Shown here: in pieces, positions 1-5,405 of the stretch
Numbering within the stretch: the stretch's first letter is position 1
Layout of the letters: each line of letters starts with the position of its first letter
Assembly: GCA_051745395.1 (NCBI GenBank)
Contig: JBNJEA010000127.1
Location: 1 to 8,655 of the forward strand
Source of the DNA: JBNJEA01 sp051745395
GTDB taxonomy: Bacteria; Desulfobacterota; Desulfobacteria; Desulfobacterales; Desulfosalsimonadaceae
DNA length: 8,655 nt
Direction: 5' to 3'
Notes under the pieces: model-generated
Told to the model about the DNA's origin: nothing
The model's input: the letters and a program-made list of their open reading frames with translations, nothing else
Database searches by the model: none
Position numbers and translations under genes: made by a program

Positions 1-1
1 T

Positions 2-238
2 CTAAGCGACAGCGGACTGATTCGGGAAATCGACAGCGAGGAACAAACGGTCCAGCCGGCCCGCGATTTGGACTTGATCCGGCTTTCCGATATATACGCC
101 GCCATCCGGGCCGTCGACAAGAGCGACTGGCAGGTCCCGGCCCCAATGAAAAACGAAACCATAGAGGCATTGCTCGAAAGCCTGCACACAACGGTTGACC
201 AGCAACTGGGATCCCATACGTTGCGCGACATGGCCTGA
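2..238 (+). CDS. C-terminal fragment of a probable YihY/BrkB-family membrane protein (5' end outside window)
   Basis: An open frame enters from the left edge and stops at TGA 236-238, giving 78 visible residues with no start inside the window. The readable part begins LSDSGLIREID, continues through PARDLDLIRLSDIYAAIRA and ends SHTLRDMA. A segment of the type 'GL(I/V).E.D....PARDL..I...DI..A.R' is what I recall from the cytoplasmic winged-helix-like tail that follows the six-helix membrane core in deltaproteobacterial YihY/BrkB (formerly 'RNase BN') proteins. The membrane core itself is not in the window, so the family call rests on this tail alone. An Rrf2-like or other winged-helix regulator is an alternative. 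Codon use is natural for the region. It converges on the rubredoxin gene with only 10 bp between the stops. Confidence 0.5.
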   Translation, partial: LSDSGLIREIDSEEQTVQPARDLDLIRLSDIYAAIRAVDKSDWQVPAPMKNETIEALLESLHTTVDQQLGSHTLRDMA

Positions 239-248
239 AAAACGGCCC

Positions 249-401
249 TTATTCCTCAAAAGGCTCAAAATACTCTTTTTCGGCGCCGCACTTGGGGCAG
301 ACCCAGTCATCGGACAGGTCCTCGAACACCGTCCCGGCCGGCACCATTTCATCGCCTTCTTCGGGATCATACACATAGCCGCACGGGCATTCATACTTCA
401 T
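249..401 (-). CDS. Rubredoxin with atypical C-x-C first metal knuckle
   Basis: This is a 50-residue rubredoxin, a small cytoplasmic Fe(Cys)4 electron carrier. The family hallmarks are present: GYVYDPEEGD (8-17), GTVFEDLSDDWVCPKCGA (23-40) and a FEP-type end. Predicted iron ligands are C5, C7, C35 and C38. The second pair has the normal C-x-x-C-G spacing, but the first reads Y-E-C-P-C-G-Y, so C5 and C7 are one residue closer than in ordinary C-x-x-C rubredoxins. The loop after GD is also a few residues shorter than the usual GDPDNGI...PGT. ATG at 399-401 was chosen because an AGGAGG site sits 5 bp upstream and the protein then starts MKYEC, as rubredoxins do. An in-frame upstream ATG at 429-431 would add ten unrelated residues. 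It lies 38 bp downstream of rubrerythrin, its likely partner, in one operon. Confidence 0.92.
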   Translation of the reverse strand: MKYECPCGYVYDPEEGDEMVPAGTVFEDLSDDWVCPKCGAEKEYFEPFEE

Positions 402-406
402 TTTTT

Positions 407-412
407 CCTCCT
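407..412 (-). promoter_or_regulatory. Shine-Dalgarno site fixing the rubredoxin start
   Basis: On the minus strand AGGAGG is followed by five bases and then ATG at 401-399. It lies inside any extended frame starting at 431, which supports the shorter 50-residue product. Confidence 0.8.
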
Positions 413-439
413 GTTTGCCCACACACACCATTTCAAGAC

Positions 440-937
440 CTAATCGATCCGCTCAAAAGCCCGGGCCCGGGCATTGCATATCGGACAGATCTCGGGCGGC
501 TCGTTTTCAACGGTATTGCCGCAAACCGAACAGACATAGTAACAGTCAATATCCGATGGATTGTCGATTTGATCGAGCGCGGCCTGATACAATGCGGCAT
601 GGATTTTTTCCACTTCATTGGCGTAGGTAAAAGACTGTTCCGCGGCGGCCATGCCTTCGGATTTGGCCCTTTCTATCATGTCCGGATACATGGATTTAAA
701 CTCATGGGTTTCTCCGGCGACGGCATCGCGCAAATTCGCCGCCGTGTCGGATATGCCGCCGAGCGCCCGCAAATGAGCATGCGCATGCACCGTTTCAGCA
801 GCAGCAGCCGCCCGGAACAAACGGGCCACGCCGCCATATCCTTCCTTGTCCGCTTGCTTGGCATAGGCCAGATATTTGCGGTTTGCCTGGGATTCGCCAG
901 CAAATGCTTCCTGTAGATCTTCGGTTGTTTTGCCCAT
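440..937 (-). CDS. Rubrerythrin (non-haem diiron peroxidase)
   Basis: This 165-residue cytoplasmic rubrerythrin reduces hydrogen peroxide with electrons supplied through rubredoxin. The N-terminal ferritin-like four-helix domain (about 1-125) carries AFAGESQANRKY with E15, AAAETVHAH with the E48-x-x-H51 pair, AVAGETHEF with E76-x-x-E79, and NEVEKIHAALY with E110-x-x-H113. These are the expected diiron ligands. The C-terminal rubredoxin-like domain (about 131-165) has C136-x-x-C139 and C151-x-x-C154, with the 11-residue spacing typical of rubrerythrin rather than rubredoxin. The start at 935-937 (MGKTTEDL) has an AGGAGG site at 944-949. An in-frame ATG at 971-973 would add 12 residues with no family counterpart. 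It is the first gene of a minus-strand operon with rubredoxin. A PerR-box-like palindrome lies about 80 bp upstream, consistent with peroxide control. Length and motifs match the family and nothing is missing. Confidence 0.95.
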   Translation of the reverse strand: MGKTTEDLQEAFAGESQANRKYLAYAKQADKEGYGGVARLFRAAAAAETVHAHAHLRALGGISDTAANLRDAVAGETHEFKSMYPDMIERAKSEGMAAAEQSFTYANEVEKIHAALYQAALDQIDNPSDIDCYYVCSVCGNTVENEPPEICPICNARARAFERID

Positions 938-943
938 CGGGTA

Positions 944-949
944 CCTCCT
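944..949 (-). promoter_or_regulatory. Shine-Dalgarno site fixing the rubrerythrin start
   Basis: AGGAGG on the minus strand lies six bases before ATG 937-935. It favours this start over the in-frame ATG 36 bases further upstream. Confidence 0.8.
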
Positions 950-1016
950 CGAATAAATTTTTTCCGGTTTCATCTTTCATACGGTAAAGCCGCAGAAACA
1001 ATACAAGTAAAGTCTT

Positions 1017-1031
1017 TTATAAATATTAACA
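1017..1031. promoter_or_regulatory. Possible PerR-box-like operator upstream of rubrerythrin
   Basis: TTATAAATATTAACA matches the classical PerR/Fur-type palindrome TTATAATNATTATAA at 11 of 14 defined positions by my hand alignment. It sits 80 bp upstream of the rubrerythrin start in an AT-rich stretch. PerR control of rubrerythrin is known in several anaerobes. In AT-rich DNA a match of this quality can arise by chance, so this is a candidate only. Confidence 0.35.
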
Positions 1032-1342
1032 AGATCTGTGCCACTGTCGATTCAATAATATATTTACCGGTTTTTCCGAAACGCAAGTCCCCATCGAATC
1101 CGACGCGGCCCTGCCGAAATGAGACAAAAATGATTCGGCATCATATAAGTTCTTGTTTTAAAAAGACAAACACCTTGTTTCACCATCGCCGGTGTTTCAT
1201 TTCTTTTTTTGAGACATGGGGACCTGCACTTTTACGGGAAAAGATCGCACCCATGGTTGTCTACCGTCTGCCTCCTGTGGTAGTGTTGATCAAGCGACAT
1301 CGAATTGCATTCGGGATTATTTTTCAATTAAAGGGATTTTTA

Positions 1343-1738
1343 ATGAAATCAGAAAAGCAGACCATCGCCCCCCTAAAACGTGTCACGCTTTTTCTATCCG
1401 CCGGCCATACCCCTGCAGGAAAAGAATTGCTGGATGGAGAGCCCATTGAATTTATCTTCGGCCTCGGCAAAGAAGGGCTAACCCCCCTGGAACGGCGCCT
1501 GGAAGGCAAAGCAAACGGCGAAACGGTGACCCTGGAACTGTTTCAATCCAAGCTCAGTGAATTTTTCGGCCACATCCTGCCCTGCCCCGCCATCTTCAAC
1601 ACCAATCTGAATTCCTTTTATATCAACATGAAAATCCAGGACATCAACACCGCCTCGCCCCGTGAAGTCATCCATGCCATGGCGCAGAGCGCATCATGCG
1701 GCCATGACTGCGACTGCGGATGCGGCGGGCATTATTGA
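1343..1738 (+). CDS. SlyD-like FKBP-fold protein with Cys/His-rich metal-binding tail
   Basis: The product is 131 residues, cytoplasmic, with no signal peptide or membrane segment. Residues 32-65 (GEPIEFIFG, then GLTPLERRLEGKANGE) have the pattern of the FKBP core of SlyD-type peptidyl-prolyl isomerases, in which a hydrophobic strand, a G-L-x-x-L-E-x-x-L-E-G helix and a 'GE/D' turn precede the next strand. The last 13 residues contain C119, H121, C123, C125, C127 and H130 and resemble the metal-binding tail of SlyD, which handles nickel in other bacteria. The protein is shorter than E. coli SlyD. A full insert-in-flap chaperone domain is not obvious, although the FFGHILPCPAIFNTNLNSFY segment occupies that region. 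ATG 1343 was chosen because an AAGGG site lies about seven bases upstream and the FKBP similarity starts soon after. Roles in protein folding or metal delivery are inferred, and activity is unproven. Confidence 0.65.
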   Translation: MKSEKQTIAPLKRVTLFLSAGHTPAGKELLDGEPIEFIFGLGKEGLTPLERRLEGKANGETVTLELFQSKLSEFFGHILPCPAIFNTNLNSFYINMKIQDINTASPREVIHAMAQSASCGHDCDCGCGGHY

Positions 1739-1884
1739 AACCGCCATGGCAACATCCGCAAAACCAGCGGGCGGCCAACGATGCCATCGACTACCTGATC
1801 GATCTTTACCGGTGGAACAAAAAGACAGAAAAAAACGGGAAGCCGATTTCATCGAACGGGCGGCGACTGGCGGTCAGGGTTTGA
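1720..1884 (+). CDS. Doubtful small ORF overlapping the end of the FKBP-like gene
   Basis: ATG 1720-1722 opens a 54-codon frame that overlaps the preceding gene by 19 bp in a shifted frame and ends 11 bp inside the 3' end of the convergent acyltransferase gene. The first 15 residues look like noise, but residues about 18-35 (NQRAANDAIDYLIDLYRW) read like a normal amphipathic helix with natural codons. There is no clear ribosome binding site, and coupling to the upstream stop would be needed. It may be a real small protein, the remnant of a decayed gene, or chance. I recognise no family. Confidence 0.22.
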   Translation: MRRALLKPPWQHPQNQRAANDAIDYLIDLYRWNKKTEKNGKPISSNGRRLAVRV

Positions 1885-2764
1885 TCGACTGATCCATTCT
1901 GCGGTCTTTTTCGGTCCAGAGGGCATTTAACCATTCCTGAAAACGGCGCCGGAACTCGGGATCTTCAAAATAATTTTGTCCCTTTAAACCCGGGTCGATC
2001 TCCGAGAGTTCGATATCAACCCGGATCGTTGCCTCCCGCCCGCAGAAAAACGCCCACAATCCCGGCACACCGTCCGGATAGGCGATGGTGACATCGATTA
2101 AAATCTCAATCAAATCGCCCATGGCATACAGGACCATGGCCGTACCCCCCGCCCTGGGCTTGAGCAGATGCGTGAAAGGCGACTGCTGCTTTTCGTGCTT
2201 GTCTTTCCGAAAACGGGTGCCCTCCACGAAATTGATTATCGAAACCGGCATTTGCTTGAATTTTTCACAGGATTTTCGGGTGGTTTCCATGTCCCGGCCC
2301 CGCAAGTGCGGGTTCTTTTCCAGAAATTGCCGGGAATAGCGTTTCATGATCGGAAAATCGAGCGCCCAGAAGGCGAAGCCCATAAACGGTACCCACAGCA
2401 ACTCCTTTTTGATAAAAAATTTATACGGCGGGATTTTGCCGGAAAAAATCCGGGCCAGCACGATGATATCCACCCAGGTCTGGTGATTTGAAATCAACAG
2501 GCACCACCGGCGAACCCGGAGATTATCGGCCCCCCGGACATCCCAGCGGATGCGGCTGGTAAGGCGGCAAGTCCTGTCGGCGCACCACACCCACAGATCG
2601 CCCAACGCGTTTAAGACTCCGGAGCAGCCGATGCGAAGCCCGCGTACCGGTGTCAGCTTCAAAAGGGCCACCCCTATGAAAACGACGAAGAGGGCCACCG
2701 TAAAAATCACATACATCAAAAAGGTAATGGCGCCGCGCACGGGCGCCGGCAAAAACGCCAGCAT
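1874..2764 (-). CDS. YihG-like lysophospholipid acyltransferase (PlsC superfamily)
   Basis: The 296-residue membrane-bound acyltransferase probably transfers an acyl chain to lysophosphatidic acid or a related lysophospholipid at the inner membrane. A hydrophobic N-terminal segment (about 11-37) anchors it. The catalytic block is N93-H94-Q-T-W-V-D99, the H-x4-D motif of glycerolipid acyltransferases, and the substrate block is FVEGTR (179-184). The stretches ELLWVPFMGFAFWALDFP, IMKRYSR, GRDMETTRKSCEKF and the ending FQEWLNALWTEKDR closely parallel E. coli YihG as I remember it, so the subfamily call is firmer than the generic PlsC call. Start choice is uncertain: ATG 2762-2764 places the membrane anchor near the N-terminus and has a weak AGGCG upstream, while in-frame ATGs at 2806, 2812 and 2824 would add up to 20 residues. 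It is transcribed alone, convergent with the FKBP-like gene. Confidence 0.88.
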   Translation of the reverse strand: MLAFLPAPVRGAITFLMYVIFTVALFVVFIGVALLKLTPVRGLRIGCSGVLNALGDLWVWCADRTCRLTSRIRWDVRGADNLRVRRWCLLISNHQTWVDIIVLARIFSGKIPPYKFFIKKELLWVPFMGFAFWALDFPIMKRYSRQFLEKNPHLRGRDMETTRKSCEKFKQMPVSIINFVEGTRFRKDKHEKQQSPFTHLLKPRAGGTAMVLYAMGDLIEILIDVTIAYPDGVPGLWAFFCGREATIRVDIELSEIDPGLKGQNYFEDPEFRRRFQEWLNALWTEKDRRMDQSIKP

Positions 2765-3135
2765 CGTTGATCGCCTGCCGAAAAGGTGAGTATAGCCGCA
2801 TAGCATTTCCATGCCCCTATGCAATAAATACCATAAAAACCACCTTGTACGAAACCCTCATTTTTCGAAAACCGCTGTTTGCCGGGCGACCCCCTTGCCT
2901 TTGGCCGGGGATCCGGCCGCAAAAATTGCTTCAAGTCCCGTCAACTGCTTGCCCGTCAAAAATAATTCCGGCTTACTGTTTGACAAAACACGAAAAATGA
3001 TGTAATTTTGTAATTTCGAATACTTTTTTAACAATAGAATTTAGATGCAATTCAAATAGTTACCATTTCGTGTGGCCGTTTGTTCGAAAATAAGGGCAAT
3101 GCTGCGGAGGAGTAAATCAAATTCCTATAAAAACA

Positions 3136-3165
3136 AATCGTTTTATTCGATTCGTAAAAACGAAT
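3136..3165. repeat. Two abutting inverted repeats upstream of the proV-like gene (candidate operator)
   Basis: AATCG-(7)-CGATT at 3136-3152 overlaps by three bases with ATTCGT-AAAA-ACGAAT at 3150-3165; both are perfect in their arms. They lie just upstream of the weak promoter-like pair at 3174-3201. A regulator binding site is the natural reading, but no cognate regulator is encoded in the window. Confidence 0.4.
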
Positions 3166-3173
3166 TTACCCCC

Positions 3174-3201
3174 CTGACAATACGAAGAGTTGCCACATTA
3201 T
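3174..3201 (+). promoter_or_regulatory. Weak sigma-70-like promoter candidate for the proVWX-like operon
   Basis: CTGACA (five of six to the -35 consensus) and CATTAT (four of six to the -10) are separated by 16 bp, with transcription expected about 50 bp before the first start codon. Another -35-like hexamer, TTGCCA, lies at 3190-3195. Assigned by eye only. Confidence 0.25.
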
Positions 3202-3258
3202 TTTTGTGACAAATGCAATATTAATTCACTTGAAGGATAGACATTAAGGACGAATAAT

Positions 3259-4473
3259 ATGGAAAATCAATCCGCACCCCATGAAAGGCTTCAAGTTGAA
3301 AAGGCCTACAAGATTTTCGGCGGCGACCCCGCGCCTGCTTTCAAACTCATCGAGCAGGGGAAAAGCAAGGATGAGATCTACAAGGAAACCGGCCTGACCA
3401 TCGGGGTCCACAATGCCAATTTCACCGTTTACTCCGGCGAAATCTTTGTCATCATGGGCCTTTCCGGCTCGGGCAAATCCACTTTGGTCCGATTGTTAAA
3501 CCGGCTGATTGAGCCCACCAGCGGCAAGTTCATTGTTGAGGGCCAGGATATCGCGAAACTGGACCGAAAGGAACTGGTGGAAATCCGGCGCAAATACATG
3601 AGCATGGTATTTCAGTCCTTTGCCCTGATGCCCCATCTGACGGTCCTTCAAAATGCCGCCTTCGGCCTTGAGGTCATGAAGATCCCGGAAAAAGAACGCA
3701 ATGAACGGGCAAAGGCCGCACTGGAACAGGTGGGACTCGAACATGTGGCAAACAGCTACCCGAGTTCCCTGTCCGGCGGCATGCAACAACGGGTCGGCCT
3801 TGCCCGCGGCCTTGCCGTTGATCCCGATATCATGCTCATGGACGAAGCCTTTTCCGCCCTCGACCCGCTGATCCGGACGGAAATGCAGGACGAGCTGCTC
3901 AAGCTCCAGGAAGGCAGCAGCAGAACCGTTATTTTTATTTCCCATGACTTAGACGAAGCCATGCGGATCGGCGATCGCATCGCCATCATGGAAAGCGGAC
4001 GCATCGTCCAGATCGGCGCACCCGAAGAGATCATGAAAAATCCCGCCGACGATTACGTCAAGGCATTCTTCCGCGGCGTTGACCCCACAAACGTTTTTAA
4101 AGCCGGCGATATCGCAACCAATACCCAGGTCACCTTTCCCGTGCACAAGGCCGGTCTCCGCGCGGCACGGGAGCGGCTGGTTGAATATGACCGCGAATAC
4201 GCCTATATTCTCAATAAGGATCGAACTTTCGTGGGCGTCGTCTCCCAGGCCTCGATCAATGAAGTGCTCGAAGACCCCGCAGTGAATTCGGAAGACATCA
4301 AAACCGCCTTTATCGACGGTATCGAACCGATCAAGGAGGATGCCACCCTCCAGGAAATATTGCCGTATCTTACTTCCTATGAGTGCCCGGTACCCATCGT
4401 GAATGCCAGCAACAAATATATCGGCACCATTTCGCGGCACCGGTTTATCAAAACCTTAGACAGGGAATCCTAA
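3259..4473 (+). CDS. proV: Glycine betaine/proline ABC transporter ATP-binding protein (ProV/OpuAA-like)
   Basis: This 404-residue ATPase drives osmoprotectant import from the cytoplasmic face. The domain order is standard. An N-terminal extension (1-50, with YKIFGG and a K-DEI-KETG helix) is typical of ProV. Walker A is GLSGSGKST (67-75), the Q-loop is at Q119, the signature is LSGGMQQR (171-178), Walker B is IMLMDEA (191-197), the D-loop is SALD (199-202) and the switch is H229. All catalytic elements are intact. The C-terminal part from about 270 onward reads as a tandem CBS-type regulatory module ending GTISRHRFIKTL, which in OpuA senses ionic strength or cyclic-di-AMP. ATG 3259 has AAGGA eight bases upstream. 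It is the first gene of a three-gene operon, 23 bp before the permease gene. Confidence 0.95.
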   Translation: MENQSAPHERLQVEKAYKIFGGDPAPAFKLIEQGKSKDEIYKETGLTIGVHNANFTVYSGEIFVIMGLSGSGKSTLVRLLNRLIEPTSGKFIVEGQDIAKLDRKELVEIRRKYMSMVFQSFALMPHLTVLQNAAFGLEVMKIPEKERNERAKAALEQVGLEHVANSYPSSLSGGMQQRVGLARGLAVDPDIMLMDEAFSALDPLIRTEMQDELLKLQEGSSRTVIFISHDLDEAMRIGDRIAIMESGRIVQIGAPEEIMKNPADDYVKAFFRGVDPTNVFKAGDIATNTQVTFPVHKAGLRAARERLVEYDREYAYILNKDRTFVGVVSQASINEVLEDPAVNSEDIKTAFIDGIEPIKEDATLQEILPYLTSYECPVPIVNASNKYIGTISRHRFIKTLDRES

Positions 4474-4496
4474 AAACTTAATTTTCAGGAGGAGCG

Positions 4497-5342
4497 ATGT
4501 TCGATATATTCAGATATACCATACCCCTTGATGACTGGATCGCAATCGGCGTTGACTGGCTTGTATCCAATTTCAGACCCCAGTTCCAGGCCATAAAAGT
4601 GCCCATCGAAGTAATGTTAAACGGCATTGATGATTTTCTTCTCTGGCTTCCCGAGGAACTCATTCTGGTGGCTTTCCTGGTCATCGGATGGAAAACCGCC
4701 GGCTGGAAAGTCGGGGTTTTCAGCTTCGTGGCCATGCTGTTTATCGGCTTGATCGGCTTGTGGGATTTGACCATGACCACGCTGGCCATGGTGATTTCCG
4801 CCGTTGTCGTGTGTGTTTTAATCGGTGTTCCCCTCGGCATCCTGTCTTCCCGGAGCAACCGGTTTGAAGCGGTACTGCGACCGGTCTTAGACGCCATGCA
4901 GACCACGCCGGCTTTCGTCTATCTCGTCCCGGTTGTCATGCTGTTTTCGATCGGCACTGTCGCCGGCGTTATCGCAACGATCATTTTCTCCATGCCGCCG
5001 ATTATCCGCCTGACCAACCTGGGCATCCGACAGGTGCATCCCGAGTTGATCGAAGCGACCTATGCCTTCGGCGCAACCCAGCGGCAGGTGCTGTGGAAAG
5101 TACAGATCCCGCTGGCTTTGACCACGATAATGGCCGGATTGAATCAGACCATTATGCTGTCGCTTTCCATGGTCGTCATCGCTTCGCTTATCGGTGCGGG
5201 CGGACTCGGCGTACCGGTTTTTGAAGGCCTAAACAGCCTGCAGGTCGGACTGGCCGGCATTGGCGGGCTCGGCATTGTTTTAATGGCCATGGTACTCGAC
5301 CGGATAACCCAGGCACTGGGATCGACCCAGGATCAGGATTAA
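4497..5342 (+). CDS. proW: Glycine betaine/proline ABC transporter permease (ProW/OpuAB-like)
   Basis: This is a 281-residue inner-membrane permease. It begins with an amphipathic N-terminal region (1-50, including IDDFLLWLPEEL), then hydrophobic segments at roughly 54-66, 72-89, 93-115, 139-168, 205-233 and 247-268. The cytoplasmic EAA loop that docks with the ATPase reads EATYAFGATQRQVLWKVQIP (186-205), and LIGAGGLGVPVFEGL (231-245) is the conserved family segment that follows. The protein is shorter at its N-terminus than E. coli ProW (about 350 residues) and closer to the OpuAB size. The start has an AGGAGGAG site directly upstream with short spacing. It lies between the ATPase and binding-protein genes and is surely co-transcribed. 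Confidence 0.95.
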   Translation: MFDIFRYTIPLDDWIAIGVDWLVSNFRPQFQAIKVPIEVMLNGIDDFLLWLPEELILVAFLVIGWKTAGWKVGVFSFVAMLFIGLIGLWDLTMTTLAMVISAVVVCVLIGVPLGILSSRSNRFEAVLRPVLDAMQTTPAFVYLVPVVMLFSIGTVAGVIATIIFSMPPIIRLTNLGIRQVHPELIEATYAFGATQRQVLWKVQIPLALTTIMAGLNQTIMLSLSMVVIASLIGAGGLGVPVFEGLNSLQVGLAGIGGLGIVLMAMVLDRITQALGSTQDQD

Positions 5343-5393
5343 TCCCTGAAAATGCCCGAATGGGTTACCCGACAACGCAATCGGAAAACAAAA

Positions 5394-5399
5394 AGGAGG
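5394..5399 (+). promoter_or_regulatory. Shine-Dalgarno site fixing the proX-like start
   Basis: AGGAGG followed by six bases and ATG 5406. It lies inside any reading frame begun at ATG 5352, whose extra residues would precede and spoil the signal peptide, so 5406 is the start. Confidence 0.85.
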
Positions 5400-5405
5400 T
5401 TTCTC

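Larger units (their letters stand above)
938..1342. other. 405-bp divergent intergenic region (rubrerythrin promoter and FKBP-gene leader)
   Basis: No protein gene was found here. The part next to rubrerythrin (about 985-1075) is AT-rich and should hold the minus-strand promoter; a PerR-like palindrome at 1017-1031 is listed separately. The part next to the FKBP-like gene holds four separate inverted repeats on the plus strand: TGCCGAA/TTCGGCA (1112-1118 with 1134-1140), AAACACC/GGTGTTT (1168-1174 with 1191-1197, followed by a T-rich stretch), AGACATGGG with CCCA...TGTCT (1212-1220 with 1250-1262) and CTACC/GGTAG (1261-1265 with 1279-1283). An open frame runs through 1130-1342 in phase with the FKBP gene, but its residues look non-protein and the family starts at 1343. 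Confidence 0.6.
2765..3258. promoter_or_regulatory. Divergent intergenic region between the acyltransferase gene and the proVWX-like operon
   Basis: No convincing gene was found in about 490 bp. From about 2985 to 3258 the DNA is strongly AT-rich, as expected for an osmoresponsive promoter region. It holds inverted repeats AATCG/CGATT (3136-3152) and ATTCGT-AAAA-ACGAAT (3150-3165), a short direct repeat TGTAATTT/TGTAATTT near 3001-3016, and a weak sigma-70-like pair CTGACA (3174-3179) and CATTAT (3196-3201) with 16 bp between. A GC hairpin GGCCGG-GGAT-CCGGCC lies at 2903-2918 without a T-run on either side. The AAGGA at 3246-3250 is the ribosome binding site of the first transporter gene. Confidence 0.55.

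Noticed and set aside
2..394. Long minus-strand frame of 130 codons at the left edge
   Set aside because: It is antisense to the YihY/BrkB-like tail and overlaps the rubredoxin gene out of frame; the residues show no family pattern.
1168..1211. AAACACC/GGTGTTT hairpin followed by T-rich bases read as an intrinsic terminator
   Set aside because: No plus-strand gene precedes it, the loop is 16 bases and the T-run starts several bases late, so I kept it only as part of the leader structure.
1130..1342. N-terminal extension of the FKBP-like protein by 71 residues
   Set aside because: The residues are Arg/His/Phe-rich and unlike a protein domain, there is no ribosome binding site at 1130, and the region holds several hairpins; the family starts at 1343.
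3136..3165. CRISPR-like or phage attachment repeat
   Set aside because: Only one pair of palindromes, no spacing pattern, no cas or integrase gene in the window.
3099..3209. 36-codon plus-strand frame in the proV leader (possible leader peptide)
   Set aside because: AAGGG lies only two bases before the ATG, too close for a ribosome binding site, and it spans the promoter candidate, so it probably lies upstream of the transcript.
3949..4440. Minus-strand frame of 163 codons inside the proV-like gene
   Set aside because: Antisense shadow of the ATPase C-terminal region with no recognisable domain.
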